Origin: Pseudonocardia sediminis
GTDB taxonomy: Bacteria; Actinomycetota; Actinomycetes; Mycobacteriales; Pseudonocardiaceae
Direction of reading: 5' to 3'
Assembly (NCBI RefSeq): GCF_004217185.1
Contig: NZ_SHKL01000001.1
Coordinates: 5,950,001-6,014,000, forward strand
Length of the DNA: 64,000 bases
Position 1 is the stretch's first letter, and each line of letters starts with the position of its first letter. Below, in pieces: positions 18,538-27,253 of this stretch. The notes below the pieces were generated by a model, which saw only the letters and a list, made by a program, of their open reading frames with translations, was not told the origin of the DNA and did no database searches. The position numbers and the translations under genes are program-made.

Positions 18538-19068
18538 GTGGACGAGCACGAGGATCACCGTCACGACCAGCCTGCGCTCAGCCATGTCGACGACGCCGGC
18601 GCGGCCCGCATGGTGGACGTCTCGGACAAGGCGCCGGGGCGCCGTACCGCCGTCGCGACCGGCGTCCTGCACACCACCGCCGAGGTGGTCGGGCTGCTGC
18701 ACACCGACGGCCTGCCGAAGGGCGACGCCCTGGCCACGGCACGGATCGCCGGGATCATGGGGGCCAAGCGCACCCCGGACCTGGTGCCGCTGTGCCACCC
18801 GATCGCGATCAGCGGCGTGACTCTGGACCTCGTCGCGAGCGGGTCCCGGATCGACATCCGGGCGCAGGTGCGCACCACCGACCGCACGGGTGTGGAGATG
18901 GAGGCCCTGACCGCGGTCGCGGTGGCCGGGCTGACCCTGCACGACATGATCAAGGCGGTCGACCCGGCCGCCGTGCTGGACGCGGTCCGGGTGGAGCGCA
19001 AGGACGGCGGCAAGACCGGCACCTGGGTGCGCCCCGCCGGCCGGGACGACGAGGGGGACCAGGCGTGA
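18538..19068 (+). CDS. moaC: Cyclic pyranopterin monophosphate synthase MoaC
   Basis: 176 residues. The core has MVDVSDKAPGRRTAVATG, then KRTPDLVPLCHPIAISGV with the conserved Cys-His-Pro, and TGVEMEALTAVAVAGLTLHDM with the DM motif ahead of the active-site lysines. MoaC makes cyclic pyranopterin from the MoaA product, an early molybdenum-cofactor step. The GTG at 18538 is chosen; the frame is open further upstream but that part is not MoaC-like. First gene of a tight moaC-mog-moaE operon; the next start overlaps its stop. Confidence 0.95.
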   Translation: MDEHEDHRHDQPALSHVDDAGAARMVDVSDKAPGRRTAVATGVLHTTAEVVGLLHTDGLPKGDALATARIAGIMGAKRTPDLVPLCHPIAISGVTLDLVASGSRIDIRAQVRTTDRTGVEMEALTAVAVAGLTLHDMIKAVDPAAVLDAVRVERKDGGKTGTWVRPAGRDDEGDQA

Positions 19069-19544
19069 GCGAACGGACCGCACGGGTCGTGACGGCGTCG
19101 AACCGGGCCGCGGCCGGGGTCTACGCCGACCGCGGCGGGCCGCTGATCGTGGACTGGCTGCGCGGGCGCGGGTACGAGACGCCGGACCCGGCCGTCGTGC
19201 CGGACGGCGAGCCGGTCGGGGAGGCGTTGCGCGCGGCCGTCGCCGAGGGCGTCGACGTGGTGATCACGACCGGCGGCACCGGCATCTCCCCCACCGACGC
19301 GACCCCGGAGACCACACGGGCCGTCCTGGACTACGAGGTGCCCGGCCTGGCGGACGCGATCCGCGACGCGGGCGCCCCGACCGTCCCCACGGCAGTACTG
19401 TCGCGCGGGCTCGCCGGCGTGGCCGGTCGCACCCTGGTGGTGAACCTGCCCGGGTCCACCGGCGGGGTGAAGGACGGCCTCGGGGTCCTGGAGAACGTGC
19501 TCGACCACGCCGTCGACCAGCTGCACGGAGGAGACCACCGATGA
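19065..19544 (+). CDS. mog: Molybdopterin adenylyltransferase, MogA/MoaB family
   Basis: 159 residues from a GTG that overlaps the moaC stop. The molybdopterin-binding fold shows VVTASNRAAAGVYADRGGP at the start, the VVITTGGTGISPTDATPE loop, and NLPGSTGGVKDGLG near the end. MogA adenylates molybdopterin before MoeA inserts molybdate. Position and order fit moaC2-mog-moaE2 of mycobacteria. The moaE start overlaps its stop by four bases. Confidence 0.93.
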   Translation: MSERTARVVTASNRAAAGVYADRGGPLIVDWLRGRGYETPDPAVVPDGEPVGEALRAAVAEGVDVVITTGGTGISPTDATPETTRAVLDYEVPGLADAIRDAGAPTVPTAVLSRGLAGVAGRTLVVNLPGSTGGVKDGLGVLENVLDHAVDQLHGGDHR

Positions 19545-19984
19545 CCACCCCCGATGTGACGGCGCAGGTCGTGCGCGCAGCCGTCGGCGAAGAACCCCTC
19601 GACGTCGACGAGCACGCCCGCCTGGTCGACCACGCCGGGGCCGGCGCGGTCGTCACGTTCGCCGGGGTCGTCCGCGACCACGACGGCGGACGGTCGGTGC
19701 AGGGCCTGGAGTACAGCGCCCACCCCACCGCCGGATCGATCGTCGGTCAGGTCGCCGCGGACGTCGCGGCGCGGGCGAGCGGGGTCCGGGCGATCGCGGT
19801 CAGCCACCGCGTCGGACCGCTGGAGATCGGCGACGTGGCCCTGGCCTGCGCGGTCGCCGCGGACCACCGTCGCGAGGCGTTCGAGGTGTGTGCCGAGCTC
19901 GTCGACGAGGTGAAGCGGCTGCTGCCGGTGTGGAAGCACCAGCGGTTCACCGACGGCGACGACGAGTGGGTCAACTCGACCTGA
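19541..19984 (+). CDS. moaE: Molybdopterin synthase catalytic subunit MoaE
   Basis: 147 residues. VTFAGVVRDHDGGRSVQGLE with YSAHPTA is the MoaE signature; HRVGPLEIGDVALACAV and KRLLPVWKHQRF carry the conserved active-site Arg/Lys region. MoaE with thiocarboxylated MoaD adds the two sulphurs of molybdopterin. No moaD lies in this operon; it must be elsewhere. Translation is coupled to mog (ATGA overlap). A 15-bp hairpin follows. Confidence 0.95.
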   Translation: MTTPDVTAQVVRAAVGEEPLDVDEHARLVDHAGAGAVVTFAGVVRDHDGGRSVQGLEYSAHPTAGSIVGQVAADVAARASGVRAIAVSHRVGPLEIGDVALACAVAADHRREAFEVCAELVDEVKRLLPVWKHQRFTDGDDEWVNST

Positions 19985-20001
19985 GACCCGCCGGTGCCCG
20001 A

Positions 20002-20059
20002 CGACGACGGCCCGGGCGCCGGGAGAGGAACCCACCTCCCCGGCCCCGGGCCGTCGTCG
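20002..20059. terminator. Bidirectional terminator between moaE and rpf copy 2
   Basis: CGACGACGGCCCGGG at 20002-20016 pairs perfectly with CCCGGGCCGTCGTCG at 20045-20059. It sits between the two convergent stops. Confidence 0.78.
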
Positions 20060-20075
20060 GCTCAGGAGAGCGGGC

Positions 20076-20684
20076 TCAGCGCAGGCTGAGCTTCTGGCCC
20101 ACGGACAGCACGTCCGGGTCGGCCAGACCGTTGGCCGAGGCCAGGGACGCGACGCTGGTGCCGTTCGAGGCGGCGATTTTCGACAGCGTGTCGCCGGCGA
20201 CGACGGTGTACCCGCCGCCGGTGGCCTTCGGGGCCGACTGCGTGGTGGCCTTCGGAGCGGCCTTCTTCTTCGACGCCTTCGGCGTGGCCTTCTTCTCCGG
20301 CTCGTCGGCGGCGGCGGTGACCCGCTTCGAGGTCTCGGCCTTCCCGCTGGCGCCGGTCTTCTTGGAGCAGCTCGGCCAGGCGTTCCAGCCCTGGGCGGCG
20401 AGCACCCGCTCCGCGACGGCGATCTGCTCCGAGCGGCTCGCGCTCGACGCCGACCCGCTGCCGCCGAAGGCCTTCCAGGTGGACGGCGAGAACTGCAGCC
20501 CACCCGCGTAGCCGTTACCCGTGTTCGTCGACCAGTTGCCGCCGCTCTCGCACTGGGCGAGGGCGTCCCACGTGTCGTCGGGGGCTGCGGAGGCGGTACC
20601 GGCGATCGCGGCCGATGCGCCGACGGCGACGGCTCCCGCCACAGTCAGGCGCAGGAGACTTCGACCCTTGGTTCCCTGGTTCAT
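20076..20684 (-). CDS. Resuscitation-promoting factor-like transglycosylase with LysM domain (copy 2)
   Basis: 202 residues. Signal peptide with cleavage near GTASA, Rpf domain with WDALAQCESGGNW (catalytic Glu 46), GLQFSPSTWKAFGG and QGWNAWPSC, then a Lys/Ala/Pro-rich linker (KKATPKASKKKAAPKA) and a C-terminal LysM domain (TVVAGDTLSKIAASNG ... VGQKLSL). Same architecture as copy 1, but the linker is longer and strongly basic, suited to contact with anionic wall polymers. I chose ATG 20684, which has GGAG six bases upstream, over a GTG four codons earlier. The moaC-mog-moaE operon lies between the two copies. Confidence 0.93.
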   Translation of the reverse strand: MNQGTKGRSLLRLTVAGAVAVGASAAIAGTASAAPDDTWDALAQCESGGNWSTNTGNGYAGGLQFSPSTWKAFGGSGSASSASRSEQIAVAERVLAAQGWNAWPSCSKKTGASGKAETSKRVTAAADEPEKKATPKASKKKAAPKATTQSAPKATGGGYTVVAGDTLSKIAASNGTSVASLASANGLADPDVLSVGQKLSLR

Positions 20685-21206
20685 TGCTGACTCCACCGCG
20701 CCGTCCGAGAGTTCTTCGAGGTCTACCGGGCACGGATGTGCCCGCCGATCGTCGCGGGGGAGCGTCGAGTCGGGACCCGGGGAGCGACGCCGTCGCCGGC
20801 GTCGATCGGAAAGAACTCCTCGTCCCTGTCCCGTCCTTCTGTCTCGACGGACCGGCGAACCGCGGGACAGGGAGCCGGCGCGGCGATTCCGGATGCATTC
20901 GGACCGATCTGATGCGATCGACCGAGGCGGAACAGTACGTTTCGAGTGCTATCCGCAGTCAATGACGGAATCGGTGTCCGGAATCACTGTTACATGGCTG
21001 TAATTATCAGAGAATCGTTAAAGATGCAGGTCGGAGCGCTCGGATCACGGTCACATCACGCAGACGTAAATAGATCCAAAACGGAAGCATTGCCATGATC
21101 GCATCATCAAAAATGACGAAGAGTAGGCCGTCGAGCCACCGAGCGTGACCGTCCACGAGCAACGCCCGATGTGGCCCGGGCCCCGTCCGTCCTGCATGCT
21201 GGCCGG
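20685..21206. other. Divergent promoter region, rpf copy 2 / MoxR ATPase, with an AT-rich patch
   Basis: 522 bases. Next to rpf it is GC-rich and may fold; at about 20930-21130 base composition drops sharply (runs such as GTAATTATC and ATCAAAAATGAC), the most AT-rich patch I see in the window. GTCACATCACG at 21050-21060 resembles half a CRP site. No credible gene. Confidence 0.5.
20824..20872 (-). other. Stem in the rpf copy 2 leader, shared with rpf copy 1
   Basis: CCCTGTCCC at 20824-20832 pairs perfectly with GGGACAGGG at 20864-20872 over a 31-base loop. Same arm sequence and flank as the stem before copy 1. Confidence 0.5.
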
Positions 21207-22124
21207 GTGAACGCTCCCGTATCCGACGGCTCGCGGAAGTCCCTGCCGGGCAGCCCCGCCGAGCTGGCCACCGCACTGCGCGCCACCGGTTATCTGGCCG
21301 ACGACGGTCTCGCGACGGCGGCCTACCTCGCCATGCAGATGAACCGTCCGCTGTTCTGCGAGGGCGAGCCGGGGACCGGCAAGACCGCCCTGGCCCAGGC
21401 GCTCGCCCAGACCACGGGGGCGGAGCTGATCCGCCTGCAGTGCCACGACGGTATCGACGCCGGGCAGGCCCTCTACGACTGGGACTTCCCGCGCCAGCTG
21501 CTGCACCTGCGCTCGCTCGAGGCCGCGGCCGGCGTCGACGGCGCGAAGCTCGACGCGGACAGCGTGGAGGCCTCTCTCTACGACGAGCGCTTCCTGCTCG
21601 CCCGGCCGATCCTGCGCGCCCTGCAGACCACGCCGTCGGTGCTGCTCATCGACGAGATCGACCGCGCCGACGACGAGTTCGAGGCCTTCCTCCTGGAGGT
21701 GCTCACCGAGCACGCCGTCACCATCCCGGAGATCGGTGAGATCCGGGCGACGACGCCGCCCATCGTCGTCCTCACCTCCAACCGCACGCGCGAGGTGCAC
21801 GACGCCCTCAAGCGCCGCTGCCTCTACCTCTGGCTCGACCACCCGGACGTCAACCGGGAGATCGAGATCCTGCACAGCCGCCTGCCCGACCTGCCGGAGA
21901 AGCTGGCCGCGCAGGTCGCCGGGGCCGCGCACAAGCTGCGCCAGTCCGACCTGATCAAGCCGCCCGGCGTCGCGGAGTCGCTGGACTGGGCCCGCGCGCT
22001 GCAGCTCGTCGGCGCCCGTCACCTCGACGTCGAGAGTGCCGCGCGCACGCTCGGCGCCGTCCTCAAGTACCGCGAGGACGCCGACCGGGTGCGCAACCAG
22101 CTCGACGCGCTGCTCGCGTCCTAG
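21207..22124 (+). CDS. MoxR-family AAA+ ATPase, CoxD-like
   Basis: About 305 residues. Walker A EGEPGTGKTALAQ near 52-64, Walker B VLLIDEIDRADDEFEAFLLE near 145, sensor region VVLTSNRTREVHDALKRRC. This MoxR subfamily accompanies VWA proteins and acts as a maturation chaperone; CoxD of CO dehydrogenase clusters is the closest functional model given the VWA and XdhC genes that follow. The GTG at 21207 is my choice; another GTG at 21171 is in frame and neither has a strong ribosome site. First gene of a three-gene operon. Confidence 0.85.
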   Translation: MNAPVSDGSRKSLPGSPAELATALRATGYLADDGLATAAYLAMQMNRPLFCEGEPGTGKTALAQALAQTTGAELIRLQCHDGIDAGQALYDWDFPRQLLHLRSLEAAAGVDGAKLDADSVEASLYDERFLLARPILRALQTTPSVLLIDEIDRADDEFEAFLLEVLTEHAVTIPEIGEIRATTPPIVVLTSNRTREVHDALKRRCLYLWLDHPDVNREIEILHSRLPDLPEKLAAQVAGAAHKLRQSDLIKPPGVAESLDWARALQLVGARHLDVESAARTLGAVLKYREDADRVRNQLDALLAS

Positions 22125-22134
22125 GTCGTCCTCG

Positions 22135-23295
22135 ATGGCGCGAACCTCTCCGCCGACACCCGCGGACACCGACGCCGAGGCCGGGGGCGACCCGGTCCTC
22201 GGGCTGGTCGGCTTCGCCGAGGTCCTGCGCAGCGCCGGCGTCCCGGTCACCACCGACCGCGTCGCGGCGTTCCTGCAGGCCCTCGACACCCTCGACGTCA
22301 CCAGCCGGATGCAGACGTACTGGGCCGGGCGCCTGACGCTGTGCTCCGACCCGGACGACATCGTGCGCTACGACCTGGCCTTCGAGGCCTGGTTCGAGCC
22401 GGCGCAGGGCGGGCGCACCCGCGTCCGCGACGACCGCCCGCCACCGGCGCCCAAGCTCGCCTCCCTCGCGCCCACCCGCGAGGGCGAGGGCGAGGACGAC
22501 GAGCAGGAGGCCGGCCCGGAGATCAAGGCCGCGGCCACCGGCACCGAGGTGCTGCGCAGCCGCGACCTGGCCGAGCTCTCCGGCGCCGAGCGCGAGCACC
22601 TGCGACGCCTGCTCGCCCTGCTGCGCCCGGAGCCGCCGACCCGGGCGTCACGGCGCAAGCGCCGGTCCCGGCACGGCGAGGCCGACCCCGACCGCACGCT
22701 GCGCGCCGCGCTGCGCAACCACGGCGAGCTCAGCGACATCCGCCGCCGCGACGTCTCGCGGCGCCCGCGCAAGGTCGTGCTGCTGATCGACGTCTCCGGC
22801 TCGATGGAGCCCTACGCCGACGCGCTGCTGCGCTTCGCGCACGTGTTCGTCCGCCGCTCCCCGCGCTCGGTGGAGGCGTTCACGCTCGGCACCCGCCTGA
22901 CCCGGATCACCCGCGAGCTGCGCCAGCGCGACGCCGAACGGGCCCTGACCGCGGCCGGCAAGGCCATCCCGGACTGGTCCGGCGGGACCCGCCTCGGCGA
23001 GGTGCTCGCCGCGTTCGTGAACCGCTGGGGACAGCGCGGCGCGGCCCGTCGCGCGGTGGTCGTCGTGTTCTCCGACGGCTGGGAGCGCGGCGAGACCGAG
23101 CTGCTCGGCACCCAGGTGCAGCGGCTCTCCCGGCTGGCCCATCAGCTGGTCTGGGTCAACCCGCACGCGGGCAAGGACGGCTACGCCCCCGTGCAGGGTG
23201 GAATAGTCGCGGCCCTGCCGTACTTGGACCAACTGCTGGCCGGGCACAGCCTGGACACGCTGGAGAAGCTGCTGAAGGTGGTCAGAGATGCGTGA
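22135..23295 (+). CDS. VWA domain protein, CoxE-like
   Basis: 386 residues. The N-terminal 190 residues are family-specific with an acidic stretch (EGEGEDDEQEAG). The C-terminal half is a von Willebrand A domain with the MIDAS motif DVSGSMEPYADALL near 219 and TRLGEVLAAF and VVVFSDGWERGE segments supplying the other metal ligands. CoxE-type proteins work with the MoxR ATPase in assembling the metal centre of Mo hydroxylases. It starts ten bases after the ATPase stop and overlaps xdhC by eight bases. Confidence 0.87.
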   Translation: MARTSPPTPADTDAEAGGDPVLGLVGFAEVLRSAGVPVTTDRVAAFLQALDTLDVTSRMQTYWAGRLTLCSDPDDIVRYDLAFEAWFEPAQGGRTRVRDDRPPPAPKLASLAPTREGEGEDDEQEAGPEIKAAATGTEVLRSRDLAELSGAEREHLRRLLALLRPEPPTRASRRKRRSRHGEADPDRTLRAALRNHGELSDIRRRDVSRRPRKVVLLIDVSGSMEPYADALLRFAHVFVRRSPRSVEAFTLGTRLTRITRELRQRDAERALTAAGKAIPDWSGGTRLGEVLAAFVNRWGQRGAARRAVVVVFSDGWERGETELLGTQVQRLSRLAHQLVWVNPHAGKDGYAPVQGGIVAALPYLDQLLAGHSLDTLEKLLKVVRDA

Positions 23296-24403
23296 TGTCA
23301 TCGACCAGTTAGAAGGCTGGTGGAAGAACGGCGAGCCGGCCGCGCTGGCGACCGTGGTCGGGACGTTCCGCTCCGCGCCACGTCAGCCCGGCGCGTCGAT
23401 GCTGGTCGGGCCGGGCGGCGAGGCCGTCGGCAGCGTGTCCGGCGGGTGCGTCGAGGGAGCGGTCTACGAGCTCGGGCAGCAGGTGCTCGGCGAGGACCGC
23501 CCCGTCCTGCAGCGCTACGGCGTCTCCGACGACGACGCGTTCGCCGTCGGCCTGACCTGCGGCGGCATCCTGGACATCTTCGTGGAGAAGGTGTCGCCGG
23601 AGAGCTACGAGCAGTTCGGCCGGATCGCCGAGGCCATCCGGGACGAGAAACCGGTCGCGGTGGCCACCGTGGTCGCCGGCCCGTCGGAGCGTCTCGGCAA
23701 GCGCCTGATCGTCTGGCCGGACTCGGTCGAGGGCGGCACCGGCTCGTCCCGGATCGACGACGCGGTGCGCGACGACGTGCGCGGCCTGCTCGACGCCGGG
23801 CGCAACGCGATGGTGACCTACGGCGTCGACGGGCAGCGCCGCGGCGAGGGCCTGTCGGTGTTCGTGGAGTCCTTCGCCCCGCCGCCCCGCATGATCGTGT
23901 TCGGCGCGATCGACTTCGCCGCCGCGGTGGCGCGGATGGGCTCGTTCCTCGGGTTCCGGGTGACGGTCTGCGACGCCCGCCCCGTGTTCGCCACGGCGAG
24001 CCGGTTCCCCGGCGCGAACGAGGTCATCGTCGAGTGGCCGCACCGCTACCTGCAGGCCGAGGCCGAGGCCGGGCGGATTGACGCCCGCACCGCGCTGTGC
24101 GTGCTGACCCACGACCCGAAGTTCGACGTGCCGTTGCTGGAGGTCGCGCTGCGGCTGCCCGAGGTCGGCTACATCGGCGCGATGGGCTCGCGACGCACGC
24201 ACGACGACCGGATCTCCCGGCTCAAGGAGAACGGCGTCACCGACGCCGAGATCGCGAAGATGTCCTCGCCGATCGGCCTGGACCTCGGCGCCCGCACGCC
24301 CGAGGAGACCGCCGTCTCGATCGCCGCGGAGATGATCGCCCAGCACTGGGGTGCCGCCGGTTCCCGGCTGGCCGAGCGGGAGGGCCCGATCCACGCGTCC
24401 TGA
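23288..24403 (+). CDS. XdhC/CoxF-family molybdenum hydroxylase maturation factor
   Basis: 371 residues. The N-terminal XdhC_CoxI domain has ALATVVGTFRSAPRQPGASM and GSVSGGCVEGAVYE with its conserved Cys; the C-terminal XdhC_C Rossmann domain starts at ARMGSFLGFRVTVCDARPVF and includes LTHDPKFDVPLLEVAL and YIGAMGSRRTHDDR. XdhC binds the cofactor, promotes its sulphuration and inserts it into xanthine dehydrogenase-type enzymes. The operon MoxR-VWA-XdhC mirrors coxD-coxE-coxF. No Mo hydroxylase structural gene is in the window. Confidence 0.93.
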   Translation: MRDVIDQLEGWWKNGEPAALATVVGTFRSAPRQPGASMLVGPGGEAVGSVSGGCVEGAVYELGQQVLGEDRPVLQRYGVSDDDAFAVGLTCGGILDIFVEKVSPESYEQFGRIAEAIRDEKPVAVATVVAGPSERLGKRLIVWPDSVEGGTGSSRIDDAVRDDVRGLLDAGRNAMVTYGVDGQRRGEGLSVFVESFAPPPRMIVFGAIDFAAAVARMGSFLGFRVTVCDARPVFATASRFPGANEVIVEWPHRYLQAEAEAGRIDARTALCVLTHDPKFDVPLLEVALRLPEVGYIGAMGSRRTHDDRISRLKENGVTDAEIAKMSSPIGLDLGARTPEETAVSIAAEMIAQHWGAAGSRLAEREGPIHAS

Positions 24404-24624
24404 CCCCGCCGGGGACGACGACGGCGCCCGTCCTTTCGGGGAGGCGGCGCAGGACCGGACGGCGAATCGTGGGGTCGCGAGAGGGTGTCGCCCTGTAGTC
24501 TCGCGGCAACACACCCGACGTGCCCGAACGCGAAAGTCACGACGTCGTCCTGGAGGGCAATGTGGTCCTCACCGGTGACACCGGCCATGCCGGGGACACG
24601 GTGCTCCTGCTCGACGAGGACACG

Positions 24625-25812
24625 ATGGCGGACCCACCCGGCCACCCCCGGGAGGGCAGCCCGCGGCTGTCCAAGTTCCACGCACCGGAGATCGTGTTCG
24701 GCCACGACTCGCTGCCCGAGGCCGCGCACGCCGCGGTCCGTCTCGGCGCGAGCCGCCCGTTCGTCGTCACCGACCCGGGCCTGACCGAGGCCGGCTGGCC
24801 CGCCGAGCTGCTGCGGCACATGCGCGCGGCCGGGCTGCGGCCCCAGCTCTGGAACGAGATCACGCCGAACCCGAAGGACCACGAGATCCAGGCGGGCTAC
24901 CAGCGCTACATGGCATCGGGCTGCGACGTCGTCCTCGGCATCGGCGGCGGCTCGGTGATCGACGCGGCCAAGGGCGTCGCCCTGCTCTCCGCCAACGGCG
25001 GCACGATCGGTGACTACGAGGGCATCGACCGGATCGCGAACCCGATCCCCCCGCTGGTCATGATCCCGTCCACGTCGGGCACCGGCGCGGACGTCTCGCA
25101 GTTCTGCATCATCACCGACACCGAGCGGCTGACCAAGATCACGATCATGGGGCGCGCGCTCGTCCCGGACGTCTCGGTGATCGACCCGCGGCTGCTGGTC
25201 ACGATGCCGGACTGGCTCAACGCCGCCACCGGCCTGGACGCCCTGACCCACGGCATCGAGGCCTTCGTCTCGCTGGCGCACGGCCCGCTCACCGACACCC
25301 ACGCCCTGCACGCGGTCGCGCTGGTGCACGGCAACCTGCCGACCACGATGATCCACCGCCACGACGACGCGTCCCGCTCGGCGATGGCCCAGGCCGCGCT
25401 CGAGGCCGGGCTGGCGTTCACCAACGCGATCCTCGGTGCGACGCACGCGATGAGCCACCAGGTCGGCGGCATGCTCGACCTGCCGCACGGTGTGATCAAC
25501 GGTGTCCTGCTGCCGCACGTGATCCGGTTCAACGGCGCCGACGAGCCGACCCGGTTCGTGCCGATCGCGCAGGCGATGGGGCTGCCGGCCCGGCCGGGGA
25601 TGCCCGGCGACGAGGCCGTCGACATGGTGGCCACCGAGGTCCGCAAGCTGGCCGACGAGGTCGGCGTCCCGACCGGGCTGGCCGCGCTCGGCGTGCGGGA
25701 CCAGGACGTGCCGCGCCTTGCGCAGCTCACCCTCGGCGACGCGTGCCTGACCACGAACCCGCGCTCGGCCTCGGTCGAGGAGATCGAGCGCCTGTTCCGG
25801 GAGGCCCTGTGA
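24625..25812 (+). CDS. Iron-containing alcohol dehydrogenase, ErcA-like
   Basis: 395 residues from ATG 24625, with GAGGA five bases upstream; in-frame GTGs at 24520 and 24562 (the latter behind GGAGGGCAAT) could add 21-35 residues. The start LSKFHAPEIVFGHDSLPEA, the NAD-binding GIGGGSVIDAAKG, and the metal ligands in HAMSHQVGG and LPHGVINGVLLPHV identify a group III Fe-ADH. Extended segments such as ADVSQFCIITDT resemble ErcA, linked in Pseudomonas to regulation of ethanol oxidation. It precedes a sensor kinase and response regulator read in the same direction, as regulatory Fe-ADHs often do. Substrate unknown. Confidence 0.85.
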   Translation: MADPPGHPREGSPRLSKFHAPEIVFGHDSLPEAAHAAVRLGASRPFVVTDPGLTEAGWPAELLRHMRAAGLRPQLWNEITPNPKDHEIQAGYQRYMASGCDVVLGIGGGSVIDAAKGVALLSANGGTIGDYEGIDRIANPIPPLVMIPSTSGTGADVSQFCIITDTERLTKITIMGRALVPDVSVIDPRLLVTMPDWLNAATGLDALTHGIEAFVSLAHGPLTDTHALHAVALVHGNLPTTMIHRHDDASRSAMAQAALEAGLAFTNAILGATHAMSHQVGGMLDLPHGVINGVLLPHVIRFNGADEPTRFVPIAQAMGLPARPGMPGDEAVDMVATEVRKLADEVGVPTGLAALGVRDQDVPRLAQLTLGDACLTTNPRSASVEEIERLFREAL

Positions 25813-25858
25813 CGGCGAGCAGGGTGATCGCCCTTCCCGGGAGGGCGACCGCGGCGCC

Positions 25859-27253
25859 GTGACCGCCGCCCCGTTCCCCCGCCGCCGCACGCCCGCGCCG
25901 AACGCGAACGGCGTCCGTCAGCGTGCCGATCTCGACGCGCTGACCGGGCTGCGCTCGGGCAAGCCGTCGTTCTACCCGGAGTACCGGGTCAGCGCCGAGC
26001 GCCTGCGCCGCGTGATCCTGGCCCTGGACCGGATCTCGGCGGCGCTGGTGCGCACGATGGAGGGCTCCGAGGCGCTCGTCCGGGCCGTCGCGGACGCGGC
26101 CGCGGACCACCTCTCCGCGGACTGGGTCGTCTTCGCGCTCGTCGCGGGCGAGCTGCCGGACGCACTCCCCCGCCATGTCGTGCTGGGGCCGGACGGCGTC
26201 GAGTGGTCGAACCTGACACTGGTGCCGGACAAGGTGCGCCGCCACGTCGAGGCGGTGCAGGACGGTGGCCCGGTCGTCGACGAGCACGCCCACCACGACG
26301 ACGTCGAGGCCCGCCGGCACCTGCACGTGCCGATCCGGCTCAACGGCCGCACGGTCGGCGGCTTCGTGGCCTGGACGCCGCCGGAACGCGAGATCGACGA
26401 CACCGACCACTCGGTGCTGCGGATCCTGGCCGGGCAGACGGCGTCGGCGCTGCAGAACTGCTCTCTGCTCGACCGCTCGGAACGGCTGCACGTCCGCACC
26501 GCGCGTCAGGCCGAGGACCTGCGCACCCGCAACGAGGAGCTGATGCGCACCCAGCAGGCGCTCGGGGCGGCGCGGCAGCGCGAGGTGCTCGACAACGAGC
26601 GGCACCGGATCGCCCGCGAGCTGCACGACAGCGTCACCCAGTACGCCCTGTCCGCCGGGATGCACATCGAGCTCTGCCGCAGCGAGGTCCAGGGCGGGGA
26701 CTTCGACGACGTCAAGCTGGTCGGGCACCTGGACACGGCCAAGGACCTGACCCGGCGTGCGGTGGAGCAGCTGCGCTCGGCGATCTACGCGCTCAACGAC
26801 GACGACCACGGCGACAAGGACCTGCCGTCGATGCTGCGCCAGCTCTCCACGGTGCACATGCCCGACGAGCTCCGGGTCGAGGTCAAGATCGGTGGCACCC
26901 CCGTGCCGCTGCCCCCGGAGCACGAGCAGTCGCTGTTCCGGATCGCCGGCGAGGCGCTGTTCAACACCGCGATGCACGCGGCCGCCTCGCGCGCGGTCGT
27001 CCGGCTCGCCTACCAGCCCGACCGGGTGCGGCTCACGATCTCCGACGACGGCGGCGCGAGCCCCGAGGAGATCCGCCGGACGTTGCGCGCCGCCGACCTG
27101 CGCGGCCCGTCCGGAGAGCACCGCGGTCTGGTCAACATGAACACCCGTGCCCAGGAGATGGGCGGCGCACTGCGCTTCCGGCGCTCCCGGATCGGCGGGC
27201 TGCAGGTCCAGGTGGACGTCCCCCTGGCCACACGAGGATCGGAGCCGCAGTGA
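25859..27253 (+). CDS. GAF-domain sensor histidine kinase (HisKA_3, NarX/DesK type)
   Basis: 464 residues, soluble. A GAF domain spans about 60-215, a coiled-coil linker follows (LRTRNEELMRTQQALGAA), then HisKA_3 with RIARELHDSVTQYALSAGMH, phosphorylated His near 256, and a C-terminal ATPase with EALFNTAMHAAASRAVVRL and a reduced G box SDDGGAS. No membrane helix, so it senses a cytoplasmic signal through GAF. The next start overlaps its stop, so the regulator is its partner. Adjacent to the ErcA-like dehydrogenase, whose redox product might be the signal. Confidence 0.9.
   Translation: MTAAPFPRRRTPAPNANGVRQRADLDALTGLRSGKPSFYPEYRVSAERLRRVILALDRISAALVRTMEGSEALVRAVADAAADHLSADWVVFALVAGELPDALPRHVVLGPDGVEWSNLTLVPDKVRRHVEAVQDGGPVVDEHAHHDDVEARRHLHVPIRLNGRTVGGFVAWTPPEREIDDTDHSVLRILAGQTASALQNCSLLDRSERLHVRTARQAEDLRTRNEELMRTQQALGAARQREVLDNERHRIARELHDSVTQYALSAGMHIELCRSEVQGGDFDDVKLVGHLDTAKDLTRRAVEQLRSAIYALNDDDHGDKDLPSMLRQLSTVHMPDELRVEVKIGGTPVPLPPEHEQSLFRIAGEALFNTAMHAAASRAVVRLAYQPDRVRLTISDDGGASPEEIRRTLRAADLRGPSGEHRGLVNMNTRAQEMGGALRFRRSRIGGLQVQVDVPLATRGSEPQ

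Noticed and set aside
21041..21060. CRP site before the second rpf gene
   Set aside because: Only one good half-site (TCACATCACG); the partner half is absent at the right spacing.
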